Below are positions 12,064 to 23,935 of a stretch of 64,000 bases of DNA, one piece after another. This DNA comes from Kryptolebias marmoratus. Lineage: Eukaryota; Chordata; Actinopteri; Cyprinodontiformes; Rivulidae. The stretch spans positions 8,272,673 to 8,336,672 of the forward strand of contig NC_051450.1 in the NCBI RefSeq assembly GCF_001649575.2, given 5' to 3'. Under the pieces are notes generated by a model that had not been told where the DNA came from, ran no database searches, and saw nothing but the letters and a program-made list of their open reading frames with translations. The number at the start of each line of letters is the position of its first letter. The first letter of the stretch is position 1. Made by a program: the position numbers and the translations under genes.

Positions 12064-15000
12064 AATAAGAAGGGTAACGTTTGTGGGACTAAGAAGAGGC
12101 GGTTTCCAAAATGTTTGGAGAGCTTAAACAGTTCAAAACATTCTGTGGCACAATCTCCTAAAATCGTAAAGGTGTGGAAACCGTTAAAGATGTCAAAAGG
12201 CCACTTTGGTCATATAAAGTCCAACTTTCTGCGACTCTCTGCAGAACTCTAATGAAAGTTGGATTTTCTCACCCGTTCTGCCAAAATCCCATTGTTGTCC
12301 AATGTGGAAATTTTCGTAATTCTTTGCAGATTTTGTCTAAAAAAAAACGACAACAAAAACACATGCCATTCCCAGTTGAGCTGTGTGTTTTGATGCGTGG
12401 TGGGGTTTTTCCAGAGTAATGAAGAGGAGAAGCAATTTGAAAATGGTGACAGAAATGGAAAGGCTGAAGCATTGGCACCGTTAACAAGCAGACATAAGAG
12501 ACTGTAGAAAAGAAAACTTACAGTAAAAGTAAAACTAATAAGCTTTCAACTCAAAACCTGTTGGAATGATTCATCTTTTGGACCATTTTCAAGCGTCCAT
12601 CGTAGCTCCCAGTCGAATATTTCCAGCTTTTAGATGATCTGAGGTGGTTTATTGTAGCTTTGCTTCTCCTCAACAGGAACAAAAATGAGCTACTATCCAC
12701 CAACATAAGAGCTAGACAAAAAACAGATACTTTGAATACAACATTACTCAACATTTAGTAAGCCACAATAATTAGCCTGTAGCTTACATATAAACAACAT
12801 TAACATATAAAAATAAACTTAAACACAATCAACTGCACTGCATTTACATAAATGGTACAGCCCTTTCTAAATAAACTTCCTTCTTTCTGAAAATCTCACG
12901 TTAAAGTCTTTAAGTAACACATGATTACATTTCAGTGGAATTTCTTTCAAAATACACAATCATTAGCTTGAGGACCTTAACATGAAAACTTCTTACATTA
13001 AACAGATATTTACGCAGAATCAAAAAAAAAACTTGAATTAATGTACCCCTGTGTTTAAGTTGCCTCAAGCAGCAGAACCAGTTTATTAACCGGTTCTTTT
13101 AAATACTTAATTTTTTTTTTTTCGTCTGCCGAAGCAACTTGAACTTTTCTCCCGAGTCCACCTCAGAGTTTTCTGTCCGTATTCAGTGTTTTCACTTCCT
13201 GTGTTTCTTCCTGTTCTCGTTAACTTAACCATTGTTTGGTGAGCTCTCCTAAATCCATTGGTTTTTTTTTTTTCAGCAAACACGTTCAAGCCTGAACCTT
13301 AAATCTGTTTTTGAAGCACACTTTAAGTCCACACCAAAACCCACCAGCAGCTTTAACAGACTACAGTGTTTTACTCTTCCAGAAACCTTTCATTCGTTGT
13401 TGCGTCGCATCCTAAAAGCAGGCTGGTGTTTCACATCAAGTGCTCCTCTTTCTGCTCCAGACCTCTCATTTGTCTTTGTCCTAATAGGACAGCTGATTGT
13501 TTTCCCCCTCGTGAGCATGTTTCCACACAATTTGAATTAATTGGATTGTAAATTGAGCCTGCTTTGGAGCTGAAACCCAGGAAGTCGGAGGTTTGCCTGC
13601 AAACAGTGGTTTAATCTGAATACTAAATGTTATTAAAAGCCTCCCCTGCTTGATCTGTGTAGGACAGTGTGTACCTGGTAATGAGAAAAAAGCCCCAAGG
13701 GCCTGTTGCACTCATTGTGCACCAGCGTGGTATAATTCAGTAATTAATTGCCTTAGTGCCTGCATGGTGCTGTAATGGTTTGAAGATAAATAATATGACT
13801 TGCCGTTACCGGAGCTGTACGTAGCTTTACTAACCGAAAAAGCAGCAAGCAGGAGGATGTGGAGTCAAACCGTAATGTTCTTCTAATGAGCAGATAAAAG
13901 CTGCAGGGTTACGCTGCGCCACGACTTCCTCAAAACATTAATTCAGTCTGGAGTAAGTTATTACCTGAATATAACTGCAAAAATGACTGTCTTTATCAGC
14001 CACTTTGGGGGGTTTGGCAGTGAGTTGCTTTAGCATTTAAAAAAAAATGACACAAATCAGTTTAAAAACATGACTACTTAAAGTTTAGCCATTTGTTGCA
14101 TAAAAATGACCACTTTCATGTTCTTTTCCGCTTCTAATCAGGACAGAGTTAACGGTTCTTTTTTATATTTGCTTGCTAATTGTACCATCACAGCCATCAC
14201 TGAGTGTTAATTCGAGCTGTGCCCACTGCAGTGCTATAATTAAAGGTCATGTTTACCTACAGCGGCATTCATGCAGGAAGTATCCCCGTTGACCTTATGG
14301 TGCTCAGCTTTTTTATCTTCTGCATAAACCAGACTTGTAATGGAATTTCCCATTCAGCGCTCACATATCTGACAGAATTGGGTCCAACTGTTACAAAATT
14401 AGAATAACAGAATAAAAAAGGGCCGATGTCTTCGATCGGTGGGTCAAACTAAGTTACACAAGGGGGCCATAATTAAATACTTGGTCCTAGCCAAGGGCTG
14501 ATCTTAATTTTTATTGAAAAAAAATACACATATTAACTGTGATTTTAGATGTAATGTGTCAAATCATTAATATAGACATATTAAATGCCTTCTTCCTGTT
14601 TTATATTATATAGAATTAAGAACAAACTTTAAGGAACAAAGAAAAAAAGGTTGAACTTGAAGACACGTCATTAGCATACATGCCTCTCATTTGCTTTCTA
14701 CCATCAGCTTTAAAATGTTTTTTTTTTTTTTTTTAGTAAAACATTTTATCACAATCCATTAAGACAACTAAAAAGCCATCCACAAAAATCTGATCGTACA
14801 GCTACAAACGTTTAACTTTGAAACAAGAAAAAAATACAGAAAAAGACGTTAAAGACATTAAAGCAGATTCACTGTGGAACTCACGTCAGACACCTGATAT
14901 TGTTTATCAACAAAAGTTTGATCCCATTTGATGCTATCTGTTGTCAAAATCAAAGATTACTGAAAAATTAAAACTTCATTTTCTTGGCTTCAAAGTCAGT

Positions 15001-16760
15001 GTCACCAGAAGACATCAGTAAAAAAGCTCAGTTTTTTTAAGCAAAACAAGAAGCAACAGTGACAGACTGGAGGGTCAGAGCTGATAAAATTTAAATGTTA
15101 TCTAGAGGGCCAGATAAAATGTTACCAAGGACTGGATCTGGCCCACAGACCTTGAGTTTGACATGTGTTTTAGACTATTTTGCCCTTGTTGATGTTGTGC
15201 TTTAAAAGTATCTGATGAGCAGCCGTTTAAATACTGAAAATCCTTATCTTAAAGGATAAAAAACTGATATTTAGGTAATATCTAATAAAACTAAAGAAAC
15301 ATGCCTGCTGAAACATAATATTAATAATTAGTGGTAACGATACACATACATAAAGAATGAGTTTGTATGCTGGTTTTGGGACCATGCCAGATGCTATTTT
15401 TGAGCGTGTTAAAATGAGCATTCATGAGCAGATAATGAGTGGACGTTCATGCTTCAGGAGATGTTTCCACTGACAAAATTCTGTCGTGGGAAAAAGATCA
15501 ATTTCCAGGCACTGTTAGATGAAATCACTCAAGCAGGTTTATTTATGTATGGTGCACGACATACAGAGAGCCTTAAAGATAATTAATAATTAACATCAGA
15601 GTCCCAGCTCCGAATCAAAGTCAACACAGGAACACAATATTAAAGATATTGGAATATTGGAAGCAAGAAGGAGGGTCTAGGTAGAAGCGAGTCAGCCTGG
15701 TTCCCATGAAGAGAAAAGTAAACATCAATCCTGTAAACGGGTTCATTCTGTGAGAACCCATGGGTCCTGGAATAGAAGACATAGCACAGTCATGACTTAT
15801 CAACAACAGATGTTACCTGATAATAAACTCCGCGATTACAACACCTAGCTCAGAATGACTCAGAACCAAGGTTTGCACACAGGAAGTAAGCTGCTTTTTA
15901 GTTTCTGCAATGATTGCATCTTCGTCAGAAAGAAACAAGCCTGCTCACAAAAGTTTTAGATGTCAGTTTTAACATAAGACACCATTTGAGAGGCCAGGAA
16001 TAAGAGACACACATGAAGGACGGGCGGCGATTGTTCAAAGTTCCAAGAGATAATAAAATGGAAAAATAAATGGTTTCCTGAGCACCATGGACTGGTGCTA
16101 TCAGAACACAGTTGTGTAGCTGCTGCCTACAGAGTCTGGTATTTTTCAATCATCTTCTCTCTGAGGCAGATTTAGGACAGTCACGTAAAGGGGGCAAATA
16201 TTTAGGCAATCGCTTATTTATGTTACATATTTCTATTTAAACAGGATTACTCTTTAGAAATTTGGTTTCACCTCGACATTAAAGAAGGTCAATTTATATA
16301 GATAATAACTGATTTATGGCAACAATAAAAGCATAAAATATCTAAGGGAGTGAATACTTTTTCTCAGCACCGAACCTATTTCTTTACCACCGTTTTGCCA
16401 ATTTTAGTAAAACTTGATTTCTGTAAACCAACTGTTGAGTGTTAGAGTGTTAGTCTTATAAAATCGGAACTCGTTGGACCTTACCAATGCCAGATGAACA
16501 GAGTTTAAATAAAGTCCGGGTGCAGAGGTGTTTAATTTCCTTTAGTTGGTGAGCAGCATTCGTGAGTAACTCTCTAGAATGTCCCGAGACGTTTGCTTGC
16601 TTGAGTGACAGAGGCGTCTTTGAATCTTGAACGTGCTCAAATAATTTCCGACAAATTTACTCTCAAAATAGTTGCAGAGGTGTCTCCAACCCGTCTCAAG
16701 AAGAGCATTTTGACACTCTCCTCTGACAGAAAACACGATTTAAAAAAGTGGTCCAAATCT
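12064..16760. other. Intronic stretch without recognised genes
   Basis: AT-rich, with homopolymer tracts (for example T17 near 14719-14735) and chance frames only. Segments near 13720-13800 and 14150-14260 (TAATTCAGTAATTAATTGCC; GCTATAATTAAAGGTCATG) contain homeodomain-type TAATTA cores and look non-repetitive, so they are candidate conserved elements. No exon is recognised. Confidence 0.35.
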
Positions 16761-17064
16761 GGGTGGCACAGCGGCGTAGAGGTTAGCGCTGTGGCCTCCC
16801 AGCAAGGAGGTTGCATGATCGCTTCCTGGGTGGAGTTTACATGTTCTCCCTGGGCTCACATGGATTTACTCAGGGTACTCCCAAAAAACATGCATGGATT
16901 CATTGGTAACTCTAAAATTGTCCCTTGGTAAATGGTTGTTTGTCTCTACCTGTTCCTGCGATGGACTTGCGACCTATCCAGAGTGTCCCCTGCCTCTCTC
17001 CCAGTGACTGCTGGAGATAGGCACCAGCTCCCCCCCGACCTGGAAAGAAGATGGATGGATGGTC
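16761..17064 (+). mobile_element. SINE-like element with tRNA-type promoter remnant
   Basis: It begins GGGTGGCACAGCGGCGTAGA, then GGTTAGCGCTGTGG (box A-like), and passes through TGGAGTTTACATGTTCTCCC, GCGATGGACTTGCGACC and a final GATGGATGG tandem. I recognise this order as a very common teleost interspersed repeat. Box B is degraded. A better-preserved head lies at 61.19 kb. Confidence 0.7.
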
Positions 17065-18105
17065 CAAATGTGCCTATTTTAATTTCTAAAGTGTTCAAAT
17101 TAAATCATAAACATGGAGGGCAGCTGCCAAGGTTGTGTACAAAGCAGAATGAGGCGTGCATGTCGGTGGAGATGGGTAATGAAATAATGCGTACATCCAG
17201 GGATACAGTTTTGCGAGCCTTGCCCACTAGTCACCTGGTTGCAAACGCTCAGAATTCAGTGAGACTATAACTGAAAATTCTTCGTATTTTCTCGCAAGTT
17301 GGGCCACCAGTCGTCACCAGTCCCAGCCCAGTGATTTAATACCATTCGCAGTTAGGTTTAGGGCTCCGTCATCGACTTTGTTTTATAATAATAGACTTCT
17401 CATGTTATTGGGATTTACAGCCAGAAGGACCTGGTTTACGGGTATTTTTAGAACCGGAGTCTTTGCACCAGGGATGTGGGGCTCCTACCTACTGCCCCGC
17501 ACACAATCGTGCTGTCACCTGACCTTTCTTCGAAGCATGAAATACCTCATTACAGGGCGTTAGAAAAATGAATAATTAAACATACAGCAGCAAGGTAAGA
17601 ACCCTACCAATTACTAACAGAAAAATATTATTCAAGGGTGTATTTTTCCTTTCATCAGGCCAAAGTCCTGATGGTTTACATTGAGGCAGGGGACTTAAAA
17701 TAAGTTCTGGGAACATGCGATGGGGTCAATTTCTTTTTAAAGTCTAATATTTCTATATATAGGTTATACACATTCGGTTTATTTGTATTGAGATGTTTAA
17801 AGTTTATTAGAATCTAAAAAAAACAACCTTTTTAAAATTGTTTAGATTTGACTTTTCAAATCAGGTTGATAATCTTTCAACTTCATTGCAGGAATCTGTA
17901 TTAGGGATTTTTTTTTACATTTTTTTTTTTTTTATTATTTTAATCTGGGCACATCTCATTTAACTTTGGCAGAGTTTTAAATGCCATCCATCTGAGATCT
18001 CCTTTTGCCTTTTGTTCTTCCCTATTCATCTCATCGTGTCTGCTCTGCTTACACGGCGGAGGCTCGGAGGAGCCGCGGACGCTCTTTACAATGTAGATGA
18101 CAGGA

Positions 18106-18200
18106 TAAAAAGAGAAAGGGAGGCGAAGAACGAACGAGGAGGCAGAAAGAATGGAGAGAGGAGGAGATGGAAAGAGATGCGAAAAGGCCAAGGAGGGAGG
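18106..18200. repeat. Purine-rich tract
   Basis: About 95 bases are almost entirely A and G on the + strand (GGGAGGCGAAGAACGAACGA, GAGAGAGGAGGAGATGG). Such tracts can form triplex DNA; no gene is associated. Confidence 0.6.
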
Positions 18201-19196
18201 ATAAGCCACGTCTCCCTTGTCTTGACATTTCTCTCCGTCTCCCCCTGAGAACAAATACCCCAATATAAATGTTCCAGACTGATGATGGAGTGGGACAAGG
18301 AGGAGGAAGAGGCGGAGAGGAAGGCTTGCTTGATGTGCATTAGTTGTTACGGGCTCGGCGTATAATTTGGTTTCAGTTGATGTAATTAAAGGGTTCAGGC
18401 CTCAGCAGTTTTTTTTTTTTCCGGACTAATTTGTTTAGGAAGCTCTGAATCCTCGCAGGCCGCCAGTGACGACGGCTCGACGGCGACTCTGCTGCAGCTG
18501 TTGCTGGTGGTCATGGCAACAGGAGAGCCCACAGGTGTCCATATTAATATCTTAGTCAAGCTAGCTGCTCCCCAAGTGAGCTGCATTTATATTCAGCACT
18601 TTGCGCCAGGTGCTGTTTATCCACACAGCGGAGGAGACGTTCACCTGCTGAATTCTCGGAGAAGCGAGGAGACATCGAGCGAGAACAAAAGGCTGTTTAC
18701 AGCAGGTGTCTTCCGGCTCCAGGCAGGGATACGTTCATGTTGAATTACCGCTGTGTACTGTAGATAAAGAATGAAGCTGACCTTTACCACCTGCAGTCCA
18801 CTGGAACAACCAGCTGGGTGGAAAGCAGGCAGAGCCGAGGACTGTAAAACTTTCTTCAGCTCCTAGTGTTGTACATCTTGTTTGTGGGACTTTTACCTTG
18901 GAGTTTGTAACATTCAAATGGATGGCATTTAAAATCCTGCCAGATGTTTGTAAAACAATATGAAATATTTTGCTACCTCAGGAACTATGCTTTCTGGGTA
19001 ATTCACAAGTTATATGAGGTCAGAAGGTGGCTTATTTTGTCTTAATTGTCACATTTTTTTCCACTGTTTAAGCAGTAGGTTAAGTCGTACTTCGGCCGCT
19101 TCGTACCACCACTTCAACAGTTGTCTTTTTTTACCTAATCGATGCCATTTTATACCCATCCATGTACCACCAGGGGTGTAATGATACATTCAGCAC

Positions 19197-19735
19197 ATGA
19201 GAGAAGACGATACCCTGGCATCCCTCTCAGTTACACGTACCCTCCTTCACTACATCCATGAATCTTCACTGTGGTCTTTCCTTTTTTTTTCTCCTCCTCT
19301 CTGGATTCAACATCCTTTGTCCAGTATATCCACTATCTCTTCTACTCACATGGCCAAACCATCTCAGTCTTGGCTCTCTAACTTTGTCTCTAAACCCCAG
19401 TTCCTTAAACTCGTCCACCTTCAACGCCGCTACTCCTCTCAGCTTCACCTTTCCACCTGTCTCCCTCTCATTCACCCACATGGATTCTGTCTTGCTTCCT
19501 TTGACTTTCATCCATCTTCTCTCCAGAGCATACCTCCACCTCTCTAGACTCTCCTCCAACCGGTCCATACTCACCACAGATCACAATGTCGGCAAAAAAA
19601 TCATGGCCTATGGAGACTCCTGTCTGACCTCTACTGTTAACCTGCCTATCGTCATTGCAAACAAGAAAGGGCTCAGAGCCGATCCTCCCTCCCTGAACCC
19701 CTCATTTACTCCTAGTGAACATCCCACCATCGACT
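19197..19735 (-). pseudogene. LINE reverse transcriptase fragment with internal deletion
   Basis: The minus strand encodes part of the same teleost LINE polymerase as at 1.6-2.6 kb. Reading from 19735 down: a segment before the active site; FFADIVICGE at about 19598-19570, where the usual FADD catalytic box has one aspartate codon fewer; LEESLERWRYALERRWMKVK; and KVKLRGVAALKVDEFKELG. This then joins directly to a more C-terminal part, VREPRLRWFGHVSRRDSGYT. In related copies I know, roughly 70-80 residues lie between these two parts, so an internal deletion is inferred. The frame 19577-19266 stays open across the joint. Confidence 0.75.
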
Positions 19736-20339
19736 TGCTGTCCTCAGTTGTGTTTTATTTATTAGCGTTGTGTATTGTGATAACAGTAAACATGAAAAAC
19801 ATTGTGCAAAGTTGTGCAAAGCCTGTTTTTAAGCTTTAAGGGCTTTGAACACCAAATCTAAGTTTGTTTATTGCTATAATCTAAATGAACAAACATGTAT
19901 GAGTCTTATTGTAGTCTACAGCTTGGACTAACTAACATTGCATCCAAGTAGAGATGATATCGGTACAAAAGATAGAGCCTGGTGACCCTAAATATTTCCA
20001 AATGAAGAAACGGAATTAACATTTATACTAACTGAGTAACCATCATTTCCAGACAGGATTTCTGTTCAGGGACTGTATCACTGCGAATGCGCTGCATCGT
20101 GTTTCTTATTAACATTCACACAGTAAGGCTGAATTTATACACACAACACAATGATCAGTTCTTCACAGTGATGAGCTCTGTGCCACATGGGGGTTCACCA
20201 TCATGCCAAAAGACTTTAATTATTGGTTAGGTTGGAAATCAGACCATGAACCACATCCATCTTTTCATTGGAAAGCACCAGTGTACAGCCTCCAATATGT
20301 GCCAAATACTTTGAAGATCTCCTTTGAAATGGTTGCCAT

Positions 20340-20371
<32 letters not shown>

Positions 20372-22848
20372 TTTCACTGTTTTGCAGCACAAAGTCTGAG
20401 AGCTCTGCTGTGTCAGGCTGCTGCTTTTGGGATTGGTTTTCTCTGTGTGGTGTTCGATAAGAAGCAAACCTCTCTCTGCATCCAGAGGCCAAACCTCAGC
20501 ATGCCGGGGACCGATCCTGCAGCTCTGCTTCCTCCCGGCCGGCCGGTGATAATCGGTCCGCTCCTCAGGTGGCCTGACAGAAAGCAGAGGCTGGCTGTCG
20601 GATCAAACGAACCGCCTTCTCGCTTCCTTCTTTACTTTGCTTGGAAAATAAATGTTTTTCGGCTTCGATGCCTACAAAAGAAGAAGAACAAAAAAACACA
20701 GAAGAAAAATGTTGATAATCAGGGGCCCGTAGGGTTTTCATTTTCTAAGCTCTATAAGTGAAATTGATTTTTTTTCCTTGGATTTTATGGCAAGATTTAC
20801 TTGGATTGCATTTTGGAAGGCACAATCAATCCATCATGTTATCTGGATCAATTGATACAGAATGAAGAACAAAGAGACTCGATCTTCTCTTTAGTTCGGT
20901 ATCTTCGTATGCCGGCATCGGCCCGACTCTGATGGAACAATATTGGCAATCTTAATTGAGTCCGAAGATGTCTACACCTGTCCCGAAAATAAATGTCAGC
21001 GCTTCATGTGGTCGTGCTGATTTAATGTTGGGCCAATTCAAACTCACCGTCAAACTGAGAAAACAAAGAAAGACGGTTCCAGTTTTCAGTAAATAAGATG
21101 GATTTGGGGGGTTTATGGGTTTCAGACATTTGGGAATCATCCAAATTGTGTAGCAACACTAAACGTTGGCTGGTTCTCATTGTGACTACATCACTTTAGA
21201 AGGATGGCAATGGGCTGAGTTTACCAAAGGTTCAAAAAATGTAAAAAAAAGTGTTGGGATAAGAGTGTGATGGATGGAGTTTGACCAAGAACTACAAAGC
21301 CATACTTGATGTTTTGTGTTTGTAAGTTGTGTTATTCTTCCTCCACCTTGGAAAATGTTGTTTTCTGATACTAATGGTTAGTTATTAGACAAATTATGAC
21401 ACTTGATGGGTGTGCTACTGACCTCATGGCCAGATTAACCGCTTTTAAAAGAGATCTTGACCTCAGTGGGTTGTATTTATCTGGTTATATTGTTCAAAAT
21501 GTTCAAATTTGAAATATTTTCTCATGTCCAGACTTGGTTGTGAATTCTGAGTATTATAAATATGAATTATATAACACTTTAAATCCAACCAGTTTAGCTG
21601 TGTCTGTTTAAGAAACTAGAACAGCAGAGTGACGTCAGACTGGCTCGTTTGGTCCCTTCAGATGTTTTTACCTGTTCTCTCTTTGTGAAAGCTCCATGCT
21701 TGTCTTTAGTCTTGGCGTCTCCTCTGAGTCGAGCTGATTTGACGTCTTTGAGCGCCTTGTTTCTCCGCTGTCAGCGTGTTGACTGACACTCGATGTCAGA
21801 AACAGATAATTTGTGACTGCAGTAGCACACACACTCCCATCTTCTTTTTGTTGTTCAAATGTTTTACAGCATTTCATGGATCAACCATGTAAAAAAAAAC
21901 ATGTCTTTATGGTTTGGAGGCTGTATGTCTTGCTTGCTGAGTTTGTTTTGTGCTCTTTGTTCACTGCACCTCTGTGTGGTTCTTTTACAGCCGTCCCATC
22001 GGATGTCACTGGCATTAATTAACTCTGCGGCCATCGTCAGAGCTCGTTATCCTGTCAGTTTCCTCCCCAACAAGTCATTAACATTTTGGTTTCTGTGTGA
22101 AAAAGCCTCAGCAGGTGTTACTGTAGCTCGTTTCGCACCTGTGCTGTTGTCAGGTCGGGAAGTGTGGTGGAAACCAAAACGCTGTCAAGTCTGCGTTGGG
22201 GCCTTTGAAGCTGTTAGGAATCAACGCCTTACTTTGAAAGAACCACAGATGAGGGGAAATAAATCAGAGATGCTAAATGCCTGCCTGTCACCACAGCGGG
22301 AGATAACCACGAAGTGGAGTCAGGAGAAGTTTTGCCTATTTCTAATAATTTCAGAGTAAATATTAGCAAAAATTCCTGGTCTATTGCTGGAGTTGTGGCC
22401 AACCAAGTCTTTGGAATGACATAAAATAATCTAATCACCATATTTTATGGTTTCTGGATGATCCATGATGAATTACTAAATGGTGCTTTAATAACCACAT
22501 TTTGCAAAAGTAAATTATAATCCCACATATTTTTTTTAAAAGTTGCACTAGAAAAAAAGTCAGGAACAAATAAATAACTTAAAGAGAATTTGATTACAGA
22601 CTTTACTGTTAAAAATAATCTGTTGACCTTGTGTTTTATAGAAAGCTCTTTTTACTTCTTGTTGGTACGGTGGCCCTGAAGTGCAAACCACATCAACAAA
22701 TCACTTAACACATTGACCAATTAAAAAAAACCAAACGACAAATTCAAAAAACACCTACTGGAAGAGGTAGGTACCAATGGGAAACGTGAGACATCGCTGA
22801 TTGGACGACAGAAGTTATTCTATGGAGACAAAATAGATCCAAAATACC
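19736..22848. other. Intronic stretch without recognised genes
   Basis: Contains an (AT)n microsatellite at 20341-20366. Segment 21435-21480 (AAAAGAGATCTTGACCTCAG) resembles the common teleost LINE/SINE tail. The remainder shows only chance frames. Confidence 0.4.
20341..20366. repeat. (AT)13 microsatellite
   Basis: Uninterrupted AT dinucleotides; the frames YIYIYIYI in this area are artefacts of it. Confidence 0.97.
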
Positions 22849-22965
22849 TGTGCGTGTGTAAAAGGATTTGTGCGTGTGTAAAAATATTTGTGCGTGTGTA
22901 AAAGGATTTGTGTGTGTGTAAAAATATTTGTGTGTGTGTGTAAAAGGATTTGTGCATGTGTAAAA
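22849..22965. repeat. Minisatellite running into an assembly gap
   Basis: About five units of roughly 21-25 bases alternate between TGTGCGTGTGTAAAAGGATT and TGTGCGTGTGTAAAAATATT. This gives a higher-order two-unit pattern. It is cut off by the gap, so the array is longer than shown. Histidine/threonine-rich frames in this area come from the repeat and the gap. Confidence 0.9.
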
Positions 22966-23756
22966 NNNNNNNNNNNNNNNNNNNNNNNNNNNNNNNNNNN
23001 NNNNNNNNNNNNNNNNNNNNNNNNNNNNNNNNNNNNNNNNNNNNNNNNNNNNNNNNNNNNNNNNNNNNNNNNNNNNNNNNNNNNNNNNNNNNNNNNNNNN
23101 NNNNNNNNNNNNNNNNNNNNNNNNNNNNNNNNNNNNNNNNNNNNNNNNNNNNNNNNNNNNNNNNNNNNNNNNNNNNNNNNNNNNNNNNNNNNNNNNNNNN
23201 NNNNNNNNNNNNNNNNNNNNNNNNNNNNNNNNNNNNNNNNNNNNNNNNNNNNNNNNNNNNNNNNNNNNNNNNNNNNNNNNNNNNNNNNNNNNNNNNNNNN
23301 NNNNNNNNNNNNNNNNNNNNNNNNNNNNNNNNNNNNNNNNNNNNNNNNNNNNNNNNNNNNNNNNNNNNNNNNNNNNNNNNNNNNNNNNNNNNNNNNNNNN
23401 NNNNNNNNNNNNNNNNNNNNNNNNNNNNNNNNNNNNNNNNNNNNNNNNNNNNNNNNNNNNNNNNNNNNNNNNNNNNNNNNNNNNNNNNNNNNNNNNNNNN
23501 NNNNNNNNNNNNNNNNNNNNNNNNNNNNNNNNNNNNNNNNNNNNNNNNNNNNNNNNNNNNNNNNNNNNNNNNNNNNNNNNNNNNNNNNNNNNNNNNNNNN
23601 NNNNNNNNNNNNNNNNNNNNNNNNNNNNNNNNNNNNNNNNNNNNNNNNNNNNNNNNNNNNNNNNNNNNNNNNNNNNNNNNNNNNNNNNNNNNNNNNNNNN
23701 NNNNNNNNNNNNNNNNNNNNNNNNNNNNNNNNNNNNNNNNNNNNNNNNNNNNNNNN
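22966..23756. other. Assembly gap (791 N)
   Basis: Run of undetermined bases directly after the minisatellite, most likely unresolved repeat array. Confidence 0.99.
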
Positions 23757-23935
23757 AACAAACATAAATATGTAGACGCCTCATTACGTCCCCGAGCGCA
23801 TCCGCCGTCGCCGCCATGTTGGACAGATCTCTCCTCTCTACGAGCCAACAGGAGTAAACACAGAGCGAGCAGCTATGGACGGATTTTATATCACGAGGGA
23901 TTAACTTTCACAAGTAAGACTGAAGTTTAAGATGT
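23757..23935 (+). other. GC-richer segment after the gap, nature unclear
   Basis: CGCATCCGCCGTCGCCGCCA followed by ATGTTGGACAGATCTCTCC and a donor-like CACAAGTAAGAC at about 23909-23920 give the look of a first exon. The downstream phrase GTGCAATAAACTG and the adjoining minisatellite make a dispersed repeat equally likely. No conserved protein is encoded. Confidence 0.25.

Noticed and set aside
19258..19839. 193-codon + strand frame with hydrophobic stretches
   Set aside because: It is the antisense of the LINE reverse transcriptase fragment.
20203..20761. Frames containing repeated YIYIYI
   Set aside because: Translation of the (AT)n microsatellite.
22849..22965. CRISPR-like look of regularly spaced short repeats
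   Set aside because: Units are directly tandem with no unique spacers, and the genome is eukaryotic. It is a minisatellite.
22744..23930. Long frames of 290-360 codons around 23 kb
   Set aside because: They run through undetermined bases and the minisatellite; the His/Thr-rich residues come from the repeat.
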